Below are positions 11,968 to 22,518 of a stretch of 64,000 nt of DNA, piece after piece. A program made the translations under genes and the position numbers. This DNA comes from Scilla litardierei (taxonomy: Eukaryota; Streptophyta; Magnoliopsida; Asparagales; Asparagaceae), in assembly GCA_030789695.1 (NCBI GenBank), contig CM061141.1:195683689-195747688 (forward strand), written 5' to 3'. Under the pieces are notes generated by a model, which was given only the letters and a program-made list of their open reading frames with translations, made no database searches and was not told the DNA's origin. Position 1 is the first letter of the stretch. The number at the start of each line of letters is the position of its first letter.

Positions 11968-13913
11968 TGGGCACATGTCAGCAAGTCTAAAAGACTTGGG
12001 CAAGGAAACTGAAAGTAAGGTAAACTAACAACCTAGCAGTTATAGTATGATGCATGACATGGCAAGTATAGTATGGAAGTGACAAGTAAAGGGAAGTACA
12101 AGTAGCAAGTGTGAGATGGATAACAAGTTTTACAAGTAAAACACGGACAAGTACAAGTCAAGTGGTTCACGTCAAGTGATCACGTCAAGTAAACACGTCA
12201 AGTAAACAAGTTGTGCACAGAGATTTCGTCTGCGGGCTAGAGTGGCTGATCGGGCCGACTCGTAAGCTCAGGTGACCGCTTATCCCTACCCCTCTACGTG
12301 TATCGAGCCAGGGCATTACCCCGAACACGGAATGCTCGCTTCTGGATCACGAGCCAGGAAGTGTATTTAACACGTATGGCGTAGGGTTATGCATGCAACG
12401 CAGGTGCCTAGTCAGAAACAAGTAGATCGGGTATTGGCTATCAACCAACTCACGTGGCCCGCTTCTGGAACACGAGCCAGGAAACACAAGTATTGTAGCG
12501 TTTGCTACGAATGCGACATTCAACATGGATATCATGGATGACAATTAATTCGCGTACCGTTAATTAAAATTAAACATGACATGGTAGTTATGCAACATGA
12601 TAAATGACGGATCTAACTTCGTTGTCAAGCTAGTTCCTGAAATTGCGCCTAGGCCAGTATCATTTCGTCGCCTAGTCTCTTTTACGCTTACAACAAGCAA
12701 ATGGCCTAAGACATGGCCCAAAACCCTAAGTGGCAAGTTTCACTTGCCTAGCACCGAGGATGACGATCAACGAGGCCGTCACACAAATGCTAACTACGGA
12801 GATGAGATCGCTGCCATGGCAAAACATTATTAGAACAACATCCAACCTAGTTTTATTAGGGTTTTAAAAAAACACAAATGGGTTATGAGAATATTATAGA
12901 ATCGAGTTATTACCGAATCGTTAGCGGAAGAACGATGCCGCAAGCACGGCGACGGAAGAAACGATCCGGGGAACCTACGGTTTAGATCTGGAAATGGGGA
13001 GAAAATCTGGAGAAATGGGGTTTTGGGGGGTTTTCGGTGACCTAGAGGTGGTGGGCGGCCAAAATGGAGAGGGAGAGGATCTCTTGATGAAGGAGGAGGG
13101 CTAGGGTTAGATGGATGATGATTTGGGGAAGAAAGAGGCTCAGGAGAAATGAAAGAAGAAAAGAAAAAAGTTTGGGGGTTTAAATAGGAAGAGCTGGCGG
13201 CTGCCCAGAAATTAGGGTTTCGACACTGATTAGTCGGTCAAAGAGCAACCTCTGACCGACTAGTTTGGGAACTAGTCGGTCGCTTGACCAACGCAGACCG
13301 ACTAAGTGTAAACAGTAACTCCTGATAAAAATAGGATTTAGATCTAGTCGGTCAAAGAACAACTACTGACCGACTAGTTTCTCATCTAGTCGGTCGACGA
13401 ACGTTCTTAGACCGACTAAGAATGAATAGTACTTGGTATCAAAATGATCATAGAGCTAGTCGGTTAAAGAATGATTGCTGACCAACTACTTTGCAACCTA
13501 GTCGGTCGACAAATGTTCTTAGACCGACTAACGATAAACAGTAACTCCTGTACAATTAACAAAGCCCACTAGTCGGTCCATGAAGGTTTGCCGACCGATT
13601 AAATCGTCATCTAGTCGGTCGGTTCCCCTTCTTGTACCGGCTAACGTGCACAGAAAGTTCCGAAATGGAGCGCGAAGCTCCGGGATCGATTCCTAAGACT
13701 CCTAGGCTTGATCTAACAACAAGATATAATCGATATGAAGCCCGTCATGAATGACTTACTCCAAGACCAACGATTCTAAGGAAGAAGCTAGAAAATCACG
13801 ACGAAACGATCGAAAGTGAAAGCTACGGAGACGAAAACCACGCATAAGGAGAAAATCCACCAAAACATATATATAATATAAATAATCTAGAAACATGAAA
13901 ACCAACCGTTACA
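11968..13913 (-). repeat. 3' LTR of a Tekay-like chromovirus, truncated at left
   Basis: The block ends in CCGTTACA followed by a complement-of-polypurine tract, exactly like the LARD LTR, and shares several words with that LTR (GGGCACATGTCAGCAAG; the CTAGTCTCTTTTACGCT block). Its left end is missing: the first recognisable LTR sequence starts in mid-LTR against copia RT sequence. It contains the TAGTCGGTC repeat cluster described separately. A second copy of this LTR is not in the window, so the length of an intact LTR is unknown. Confidence 0.7.
13228..13652. repeat. Four-fold ~113-bp repeat built from inverted TAGTCGGTC / GACCGACTA motifs
   Basis: Within the chromovirus LTR, units starting near 13232, 13345, 13457 and 13570 each hold CTAGTCGGTC, a ~15-nt spacer and its reverse complement GACCGACTAG, then a second such pair. 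The later units are more diverged. Each pair can form a hairpin in RNA or single-stranded DNA. Function is not evident. Confidence 0.75.
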
Positions 13914-13930
13914 TCCTCCCCAACTTAAGA
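13914..13930 (-). other. Polypurine tract of the chromovirus
   Basis: The plus strand TCCTCCCCAACTTAAGA directly abuts the LTR end; the sense strand ends in TTGGGGAGGA before the LTR. This is the usual second-strand priming site of gypsy elements. Confidence 0.75.
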
Positions 13931-13959
13931 AAAATTCCGTACTCGGAATTTCCCAACAC

Positions 13960-14805
13960 TCACGTGTCCGGAAACAAAAGTGGGAAACGCTCTCGCATCT
14001 CATCCTCATTCTCCCAAGTAGACTCTTCGGGCGAGCCGTGTCGCCACATCACCCTCACAAGATTGACAACCTTGTTCCGAAGTGACTTCTGACGCCTGTC
14101 CAGAATCTACACTGGCTGCTGGTCATACGTCATATCAGGGCGAACGGTAATCTCCGAGAAATCACAAGCATGAGATGGGTCGCTAATGTATCGACGAAGC
14201 TGCGACACATGGAAAACATTGTGAACTCCCTCCAAAGATGGAGGCAAGGCTAGGCGGTAGGCTACCTCGCCAACTTTCTCCAGAATGTCAAACGGTCCAA
14301 AGTATCGCGGAGTCAACTTCCTTCGCTTCCCAAAGCGAATCACACCATGATTCGGAGAAATCTTCAAGAACGCATGGTCGCCCAGCTGAAACTCCAAAGG
14401 ACGGCGTTTAGCATCCGCCCAATGCTTAAAACGGTCCTGAGCAATCCTCAACCTCTCCCGAATGTTCCTGACAACATCCACGGCCTCCACAATCATATCA
14501 GGTCCCAACAGCTCCCGATCACCAACGTCATCCCAACTCAATGGCGATCGACATTTCCTCCCATACAGCGCGGCAAAAGGCGCCATGCCAATACTCGCCT
14601 GGAAGCTGTTGTTGTAAGAAAACTCCACCAGATGTAGATGGTCCTCCCACGAACCCTTGAAATCCAACATGCACGCCCTCAGCATGTCCTCCAAAGTCTG
14701 AATCATCCTCTCGGACTGGCCATCCGTCTGCGGATGGTACGCCGTGCTGAAACTCAGACGCGTACCCAAACTCTTCTGCAAACTCTGCCAGAACTGAGAT
14801 GTGAA
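13960..14805 (-). pseudogene. Chromovirus integrase C-terminal half with chromodomain (Tekay-like)
   Basis: Reading leftwards from 14805, the protein begins at FTSQFWQSLQ in the middle of the integrase core. It continues through AYHPQTDGQSER (the core region with the catalytic Glu), the GPF-type C-terminal domain (KLTPRYFGPFDILEKVGEVAYRL in pieces), VHNVFHVSQLR, and a C-terminal chromodomain-like stretch with VMWRHGSPEESTWE. A TAG at 14104-14106 interrupts it, and the frame ends at 13960-13962. The upstream catalytic Asp residues, RT and gag are absent: at 14805 the sequence changes abruptly to the 80-bp tandem array. The chromodomain would target insertion to chromatin in an intact element. 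Confidence 0.85.
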
Positions 14806-16398
14806 CGAGTGAGTGCATAGCTCAGCTCGTGTCCTTCTCTGGTTTGGGCGGCGAGGGTTGTCCCTGCCCCAGAGTTCTTGAGGGGGGAGCGAATGCGTAG
14901 CTCGGCCCGTGCCCTTCTCTGGTTTGGGCGGCGAGGGTTGGCCATGCCCCAGAGTTCTTGAGGGGGGAGCGAGCGCGTAGCCCGGCCCGTACCCTTCTCT
15001 GGTTTGGGAGGCGAGGGTTGGCCCTGCCCCAGAGTTCTTGAGGGGAGAGCGAGCGCGTACCCCGGCCCGTGACCTTCTCTGGTTTGGGCGGCGAGGGTTG
15101 GCCCTGCCCCAGAGTTCTTGAGGGGGAGCGAGCGCGTAGCCCGGCCCGTGCCCTTCTCTGGTTTGGGTGGCGAGGGTTGGCCCTGCCCCAGAGTTCTTGA
15201 GGGGGAGCGAGCGCGTAGCCCGGCCCGTGCCCTTCTCTGGTTTGGGTGGCGAGGGTTGGCCCTGCCCCAGAGTTCTTGAGGGGGGAGCGAGCGCGTACCC
15301 CGGCCCGTGCCCTTCTCTGGTTTGGGTGGCGAGGGTTGGCCCTGCCCCAGAGTTCTTGAGGGGGGAGCGAGTGCGTAGCCCCGCCCGTGCCCTTCTCTGG
15401 TTTGGGTGGCGAGGGTTGGCCCTGCCCCAGAGTTCTTGAGGGGGGAGCGAGCGCGCAGGTCGGCCCGTGCCCTTCTCTGGTTTGGGTGGCGAGGGTTGGC
15501 CCTGCCCCAGAGTTCTTGAGGGGGGAGCGAGCGCGTAGCCCCGCCCGTGCCCTTCTCTGGTTTGGGTGGCGAGGGTTGGCCCTGCCCCAGAGTTCTTGAG
15601 GGGGGAGCGAGCGCGTAGGTCGGCCCGTGCCCTTCTCTGGTTTGGGTGGCGAGGGTTGGCCCTGCCCCAGAGTTCTTGAGGGGGGAGCGAGCGCGTAGCC
15701 CGGCCCGTGCCCTTCTCTGGTTTGGGTGGCGAGGGTTGGCCCTGCCCCAGAGTTCTTGAGGGGGGAGCGAGCGCGTAGGTCGGCCCGTGCCCTTCTCTGG
15801 TTTGGGTGGCGAGGGTTGGCCCTGCCCCAGAGTTCTTGAGGGGGGAGCGAGCGCGTAGCCCGGCCCGTGCCCTTCTCTGGTTTGGGTGGCGAGGGTTGTC
15901 CCAACCCCAGAGTTCTTGAGGGGGAGCGAGCGCGTAGCCCGGCCCGTGCCCTTCTCTGGTTTGGGTGGCGAGGGTTGGCCCTGCCCAAGAGTTCTTGAGG
16001 GGGAGCGAGCGCGTAGCCCGGCCTGTGCCCTTCTCTGTTTTGGGAGGCGAGGGTTGGCCCTGCCCCAGAGTTCTTGAGGGGGGAAGGGAGCGCGTAGCCC
16101 GGCCCGTGCCCTTCTCTGGTTTGGGAGGCGAGGGTTGGCCCTTCCCCAGAGTTCTTGAGGGGGGAGCGAGCGCGTAGCTCGGCCCGTGCCCTCTCTTCTT
16201 TGGTTGGCGAGGGTTGGCCCTGTCCCAGAGTTCTTGAGGGTGGGAGCGAGCGCGTAGCTCGGCCCGTGCCCTTCTCTGGTTTGGGTGGCGAGGGTTGGCC
16301 CTGCCCCAGAGTTCTTGAGGGGGGAGCGAGCGCGTAGCTCGGCCCGTGCCCTTCTCTGGTTTGGGTGGCGAGGGTTTGCCCTGCCCCAGAGTCTTGTG
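14806..16398. repeat. Minisatellite of about 20 copies of an 80-bp GC-rich unit
   Basis: Units with the core TTCTCTGGTTTGGGTGGCGA recur every 80 bp (79-81) from near 14833 to near 16350; I count twenty. Central units (15240-15880) are nearly identical, and those at both edges are more diverged. Because 80 is not a multiple of three, three units restore the frame, and the unit has few stop codons, so long open frames run through the array on both strands. One of them joins in frame to the chromovirus integrase, but these are composition artefacts rather than evidence of a protein. The array starts immediately after the integrase remnant and ends ~85 bp before the Tat integrase stop. Confidence 0.9.
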
Positions 16399-16481
16399 CG
16401 CTCGAACTGGAATACTCAAGTGGAGACAGCAAAGTTTGGAAATGTGCGGAAAAGAAGATATTTTATTAAGAAGACTCACAA

Positions 16482-17800
16482 TCACTGATAATACTTCAGC
16501 AAGTGCTCCGCGTTCCATGGGTGAGCTAGTTCGCTTCCATCAAGGGTCGCTAGGATGTACGTGGCTGGCCCGACGATGTCGACGATCTCGTAGGGTCCCT
16601 CCCATTTTGCGGCCAACTTCCCTTGGCGAGCGGTCTCAGGCTTGAAGGTGGGTCTCTGAGGACCAAGTCACCGATTTTGAAGGTCCGCTTCTTCACCCGG
16701 GAGTTGTAGTGCCGGGCCATCCTCTGGCTGTGCCGGACGAGGTTCGTCAGAGCTTGATCCCTCACTTCGTCCACGAGTTCGAGACTGAGGCCGAGGCCCT
16801 CCCCATTGATATCTTCATCGAAGAACTTCAGCCGAAGTGTCTCCTCTCCGATTTCCACGGGGATGACCGCTTCCGACCCGTATGCCAGCATGAATGGGCT
16901 CTCTCCGGTCGAGGCCTTATGGGTGGTACGGTATGACCAAAGAATACCTAGTAGCTCATCCACCCACGCCCCGAGGGCGGCGTCGACCTTCTTCTTCAGG
17001 GGGCCCAGGATGCATTTGTTCGCGGCCTCCGCCATCCCATTGCACTGCGGGTGGGCGACGGATGCAAAATGAAGCCTGATCCCCCAACCCCAGCAGAAGT
17101 CGCGGAAGCCTTCACAGTCGAACTGTCTTCCATTGTCCGTTACTATGCAGCGGGATATCCCGAAGCGACATATCACAGACTGCCAAATAAAGCCCTTCAT
17201 ATCCGTCCACGTGATGCGTGCCAACGGCTCAGCTTCGACGCACTTAATGAAGTAGTCCATGGCGACGACTAGGTACTTCCTTCCCCGGGAAGCCTTTCAG
17301 AAATGTCCGAGGATGTCAAGCCCCCATTTGGAAAATGGGATAGGGCTCACAATATGCACCAAGTCGGCCGGAGGCGCTGCCGTGCGTCGGTCGAATTTCT
17401 GGCATGTCTCGCACTTCTTACCGTACCGAGCCATGTCATGGATCATAATCGGCCAGTAATACCCCTGGCGCACTATCTTGTGGGCGATAGTGCGGCCACC
17501 ATGGTGGTTTCCGCAAAATCCCTCGTGTACCTCGCGGATGACTTGCTCGAGCACTTCAGGAATGGCAGGACGTCAAAGTTGGCGCGGCGCCGGCGGTATA
17601 ATACTCCGTCAAGGAGCACAAATGATAGGGCCCGCCTTTCTACCTTCTTAGCATGCAGTCGCTCCTTGGGTAGGGTCCCCGTCTCCAAGTACTTCACTAT
17701 TGGGGTCATCCACGTCGCCGTCGGGCCGACACACATTAATTCTTCTTCTTCAATGGTGGGCGCTTGCAGACTCTCGACGTAGATGGCCTTTCCGATTTCA
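16482..17800 (-). pseudogene. Tat-lineage integrase
   Basis: The zinc-binding region (HEGFCGNHHGGRT ... CETCQKF, about 17380-17530) precedes the catalytic core at about 16900-17260, where CIVTDNGRQFD and HPQCNGMAEAANK carry the second Asp and the Glu region. The C-terminal part ends with LAAKWEGPYEIVDIVG and a stop at 16482-16484. A frameshift near 17560 separates the N-terminal part, and another near 16640 splits the C-terminal end from the core. The enzyme would insert the cDNA in an intact copy. Confidence 0.8.
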
Positions 17801-17819
17801 GCCGCAGAGGAGGAGGCCA

Positions 17820-18215
17820 GTTTGGACAGGGCATCTGCCCGGAGGTTGTTAGAGCAGGGTAAGTGTTGGACCTCTGCCGTCTCGAACTTCTGGAGCTCGG
17901 CCTGGATGCGCTTGAGGTAGCGCTTCATCGTCTCTTCTCGAGCCTCGAAGCTCCCTTGGATCTGTTGGACAACGAGTCATGAATCACTAAGCAGCAGCAC
18001 GTTCGTCGCCCCCACCGCTCTACAAAGCTTTAGCCCATTGACCGTGGCCTCATACTCCGTGACGGTGGTGGTGGCCGGAAAGTTGAAGCGCAGGGCGTAC
18101 TCCAGCAGGCATCCGTCGGGGGTATGGATGACGATACCTGCCCCCGTCCCAGATCCTGTTGCCGAGCCATCGATGTGAACGATCCATAGTTTGCCCGCGT
18201 CTCCTCGTGCGGGCT
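17820..18215 (-). pseudogene. Second (archaeal-type) RNase H of the Tat element
   Basis: The segment LWIVHIDGSATGSGTGAGI holds the first catalytic Asp, TEYEATVNGL the Glu, and LLSDS the next Asp. The C-terminal end has ADALSKLAS, common in this domain. A TGA at 17974-17976 directly after LLSDS interrupts it. A second RNase H between the ordinary RNase H and integrase is a known feature of Tat elements, thought to compensate for loss of activity of the first. Confidence 0.8.

Positions 18216-18216
<1 letters not shown>

Positions 18217-18252
<36 letters not shown>
18217..18252. repeat. 36-base G homopolymer
   Basis: An uninterrupted G run lies in the linker between the two RNase H domains; on the coding strand it gives about twelve prolines. 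Its true length is uncertain because such runs slip in replication and in sequencing. Confidence 0.9.
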
Positions 18253-18254
<2 letters not shown>

Positions 18255-18329
18255 CACCCACCTCCATTGCTTGCGGGGGTGGAGCCACTGGTGGTATGTT
18301 CGGCAGGTTCTCCGGGGGTCTTCGATAGT

Positions 18330-19622
18330 ACATTCCACCAAGAAGTCTGCCAGCGCCTGGCCCTTGATCGTCGTCCGAGCCTTGTATGTTATGTCAAACT
18401 CGCTGAGCTCGACACTCCAGTTGAGCATCCTGCCCGATCGTTCCAACCTCATCAAGTTCTTCTCGAGGGGCAGGTCGGTGTGGACGGCGATGAGATGGGC
18501 CTGGAAGTATGGCCAGAGCTTCCTCGCCGTTGTGATCAGACAGTAGGCGGCCTTCTCGATGGGGCTGTAGCGAGTCTCCGCCTCTCGGAGAATCCGGCTC
18601 GCATAGTATACTGTCCGCTGAACTCCGTTCTCCTCTTTGATCAAGATGGAGCTGACAACTTCTTCATTACTTGCCAGGTACAACCCCAGCTGTTCCCCTT
18701 CTTCCGGCTTGGCAAGCAGAGGAGGGCTCTGCAAGTAAGTCCTCAGCTCTGCAAATGCCCGAATGCAGTCGTCGTCCCAGGGGATCACCTTCCTGTTGAT
18801 CTTTGCTTCACCGAGGGCCGTGCGCAGGACTCTGAAGAAAGGGAGCGACCTCTCTGTTGATTTCGACAAGAATCTCCCCAATGCTGCGATCCGGCCGTTC
18901 AGTCGCTGCAAATCAAGGATGGTGCGCGGCTCCGCCATGTTAACAAGGGCCGATACCTTGTCGGGGTTCGCCTCGATCCCCCGCTTCGTTATCATGAAGC
19001 CAAGGAATTTCCCCGACTGCACGCCGAAGACGCACTTCGCCGAGTTCAGCCTCAAGCCATACTGGCGCACTTTCTGGAATGTCTCCCGCAAGTCGGCGAG
19101 GTGGTCTGGAGCTCTCTTGCTCTTCACCAGCATGTCGTCGATGTATACCTCCAGGTTCCGCCCTACTTGCGAGCTGAATATTCGGTCCACCATCCGTTGG
19201 TAGGTCGCCCCGGCGTTCTTCAACCCGAAGGGCATCTTCGTGTAACAGAAGGTGCCGATATCGGTGATGAAGGACATTTTCTCCTCGTCCTCCTTTGCCA
19301 TCGGGATCTGGTTATAGCCCGAGAAGGCGTCCATGAAGCTCAACAATTCGTAACCGGACGCCTGGTCGACCAAGTGGTCGATCCTTGGGAGGGGGAAGCT
19401 GTCCTTCGGACACACCTTGTTGAGGTCGGTGAAGTCGACGCACATGCGCCACTTCCCACTGCCCTTTTTCACCAAGACGACATTGGCGAGCCAGTCCGGA
19501 TAGTCCACCGGCCTGCTAAATTTGGCCTGGAGAAGCCGGTCCACTTCTTCCTGGCTGCCCTCTTCTTCTCTCCTCCGGTGCTCCTCTTCTTCTGCCGGAC
19601 GGTCAAGACCCCGGGTCCGCAT
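18330..19622 (-). pseudogene. Tat reverse transcriptase and first RNase H
   Basis: RT motifs in order are WLANVVLVKKGSGKWRMCVD, FMDAFSGYNQIPM, MPFGLKNAGATYQRMVD and the catalytic YIDD (19134-19145). RNase H follows with YYASRILREAETRYSPIEKA and ends near KGQALADFLVE at about 18340. The reading frame is open over ~430 codons of real domain and then leaves frame near 18325 before the linker. RT copies the element RNA into DNA. The N-terminal link to protease near 19600-19770 is frameshifted. Confidence 0.85.
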
Positions 19623-19764
19623 TCAACTTGTGGGAGATTACCGTTGGATCGACCCCTGGCATGTCCTCGGGCGACCAGACAAATATGTCCACGTTCTCTC
19701 GGAGGAGGCTGATGAGGGCCGCCCTCAGAGAAGCCGGAAGCGTCGTACCGATGGAGACAAACTT

Positions 19765-20373
19765 TCACTCCTCCGCAGTCACGGGCACCACCTCGACTTC
19801 CTCAGCGGGCGTTGGCCGCTGGTCACAAAATTCCTCCTTTTCGTCAAGGAGGTCGACCGACAAAGCCTGCTCTGGGCCCTTGTGCTTGGTCGACCCCACG
19901 TAGCAGCTTCGGGACAGCTTCTGGTTCCCCCACACTAGCCCCACCCCTCGCAGAGTTTGGAATTTCACCATCTGGTGGAGAAGGCTGGGGAGCGCTTCAA
20001 TGGCCGTCATGTATGGCCGCTCAATGATCCCGTTGTATGCCGACACAATGTCGACGACAACGAATTGTGTCATGCGAGTGACGACCATCGGTTCCTCCCT
20101 AAGTGACACCGGCAAGGTGATCACCCCCACAATGGGGACCGAGTGACCAGTGAAACCGACGATGGGCCCCGTGCAAGGCCTCAGGTCTACCTGCTTCAAC
20201 CCCATCTTCTCAACCGTCGACATAAACAGGATATCGCAAGAGCTACCTGTGTCGATCAGGAGCCGGCTGATGATGGCCGTCCCGATCTGAGCTTCGATGA
20301 CGATGGCATCGTCGTGTGGAAGCTCGACTCCTTCCAGGTCCTCGTCGGTAAAGGTGATGAGGGGCCGCGTCAC
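19765..20373 (-). pseudogene. Tat aspartic protease
   Basis: The active-site triplet region LLIDTGSSCDILF lies near 20220-20260, flanked by VGFTGHSVPIVGVITLPV and a VVDIVSAYNGIIERP segment, the usual retropepsin-like organisation of Tat elements. The protease would cleave the Gag-Pol polyprotein. The frame itself is intact over about 200 residues but is separated from gag and RT by frame changes. Confidence 0.8.
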
Positions 20374-22431
20374 TCTTCTCCGCTTCTGCCGAGGCCCGTC
20401 GCCATCACATGTCGGGCATATGCCTTCCTACTTGGCGATGACGCTCCTCCAGAGGACGGTCCACCGCATATCACATCTATGCGCATGACCAGCTTTGGCT
20501 GGCGGGGCTCCTCTCGCTCGTCACGTGGGGGCGGATCTGCTCTTTGCGCCCTTCGCGGGGTTCTATCCTCTCGGACCAGTCTTCTGCCCTCGACGAAACC
20601 CCTGAGGTGACCCGCCTGGATCAGCCGCTCAATCTCCCTCTTGAGGGTGAAGCAGTCGTCGGTGTCATGGCAGTGGTCCCGGTGATATCGACAATATTTC
20701 CGGAGATCTCGCCGCGCCGGGTCCGATCTCATCTCCCTGGGCGGCTCCGGCAACAGTCCAGCCGTCGTCGCTACGGCCAACACCTCTATCATGGGGGTGT
20801 TAAGCTGCTTGTAGTGGGCCTGCAGGGGTCCCTCCAGCCTTGGGATCGCTTGGGCAGGCTCCCGGGTGGGGCGAACTCTCGCACTGGCCCTGGGCGATCT
20901 TGCGGACGACGGCCCCCTGGGTCGCGCCTGGGCTGAGTCGGGGGTACGTCTTCTTGCCTCGGCCTTGGATAAGACCGTGGATCGCCCTGGGGCAGCTTCG
21001 CCGGGGCGGCCAGTTTCTTCCCGCCGAGAGTTTCCTCACTCAGCGCGTACCTCTCCACCTGAGCGATCAGCGCGTCGTAGTCGGCGGGCGGGTCTCGGAG
21101 CAGGGATTTATGGAGGCTCCGATTCTGCAGTCCCATCTTGAAGGCCAGCATGAGCACTTCATCGCCGTAGGCCACCACCGCCCGTCTTTCGTCCTGAAAG
21201 CGGTGCATGTACTTTCCAGTTCTCTCTCCTTCCCCTTGGACTATCGTGCTGAGCTAGTCCAAGGGCTTCTTCTTTACGCGCCCAGCCCGGAACTCTTGGC
21301 AGAACTTGTGGGATAGTTCGCCGAAGCTCCCAATGGATCTCGCCGGCAAGCCATAGTACCACTCCAGCGTCGTATCCCGCAGGCTCTACAAGAAAAGTCG
21401 GTACAGGAACGCGTCATCCACATCCTACGCCTCTATCGCCCCCCGGTACTGTTGTACGTGCGAGAGGGGGTCGCCTCTCCTGCCGTAGGTGGCCAGATGG
21501 GGGACCTTGAACATTACGGGTCTTGGGGCTGACGTGATCCACCGTGCCAACGGCGTGGCCTCCTCGGGGTAGGCGGGGCGTTCTGGCGCGCGTCCTCTCC
21601 GCCACTCTGGGGTTTCCCTCCTGTCCCGCCTCGGCTGCCGCCGGTCATTATGCCCCGGGGAATTGCGAAGCGGTCGCCGAGGAGGACTCCTTCCTCGTGA
21701 TGGGGACTCGACGGGCGACGTGCTACGGTCATTCTAGTGTCGCCGACCTACAGCCGTCACCTCCGGGATCTCTCTCCGCTCCTGATTCTCCCTTAGGAGC
21801 CTTTCGCCCTCTGCGGCAAGGAAGCGGAGTTGTTGACGAACGACTTCCTTGTCCAGACGATCTGGGGAGAGATGCCGACGGGGCGGACTTTGTCCCTGTG
21901 GTGGGGACTTGGCGAGCGGCGGGCTGCGCTCGTTCATGTGTCACCGGCACGTCGCCGACGCCTCCGGGATCTCCCTGTTCTCCTCATTCTCCCTCCGGAG
22001 CCTTTCACGTTCTGCGATAATGAAGCGGAGCTGGCGTCGGGCGGTCTCTTCGTCGATGAGGATTTGTCGGGCGGATTCGGCCGCTTCGTCCAGATGCCTC
22101 TGTGCGGCCGCCGCTTCCTCCTGGCAACTTCGCAGCCACGCGATCTCCATTTCTTCCTCCAAGAGTTTCTGTTGGGCCGCAATCTACTCGGCGAGCCCTT
22201 TGTCCCCCATTTCTTCGACGAACTGAGGGTGAAGATTCCGCCTCACGTTCGGGGGCTCAGAGGGGCCCGGGGTACCTCGGCTCTAGTCGTTGTGAAACCT
22301 GCCATCATCTTGGCGAAGGCCTCGAAGCTCCGCTGCACCGCGCGGGCCGAGGCCTAGACCGTGTCGACCTCCACCTCCGGGTGTGGATTAGTCGCAGGAG
22401 TCACGGGATGGGATGTGGATTCTTGATCCAT
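20370..22431 (-). pseudogene. gag: Tat gag, broken
   Basis: The likely start is the ATG at 22429-22431, seventy bases after the primer site. The N-terminal part contains a coiled-coil rich in Glu/Arg that occurs twice (about 21930-22060 and 21740-21870). The Gag core lies at about 21030-21500 (GKYMHRFQDERRAVVAYGDE, FKMGLQNRSLHKSLLRDPP). A zinc-binding-like segment YCRYHRDHCHDTDDCFTLKR is near 20650-20700. Several nonsense codons (for example near 22355, 21430, 21390 and 21255) and frame changes destroy it. Gag would form the particle. Confidence 0.75.
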
Positions 22432-22500
22432 GGGATCCTTTCCGTGGTCAGGGTTTCCGTTGACTGGTATTGGGATTTGACATGGGTGTGACCCTTTGTT

Positions 22501-22516
22501 CCCACAGACGGCGCCA
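22501..22516 (-). other. Primer-binding site of the Tat element
   Basis: On the sense strand TGGCGCCGTCTGTGGG lies two bases after the LTR end. The first nine bases fit the 3' end of plant tRNA-Asp; the rest deviates, as is usual in Tat elements. Confidence 0.7.
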
Positions 22517-22518
22517 AT

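Noticed and set aside
14806..16398. CRISPR array
   Set aside because: Units are directly adjacent without unique spacers, and the context is plant retrotransposons.
14822..16432. Large proline/arginine repeat proteins on the minus strand, and smaller ones on the plus strand
   Set aside because: They follow the 80-bp array in frames fixed only by its period and composition; both strands are open, and there is no start context or relative.
20143..22491. Plus-strand frames of 130-175 codons opposite the Tat gag and protease
   Set aside because: They are shadows of GC-rich coding sequence on the opposite strand; the minus strand has the recognisable domains.
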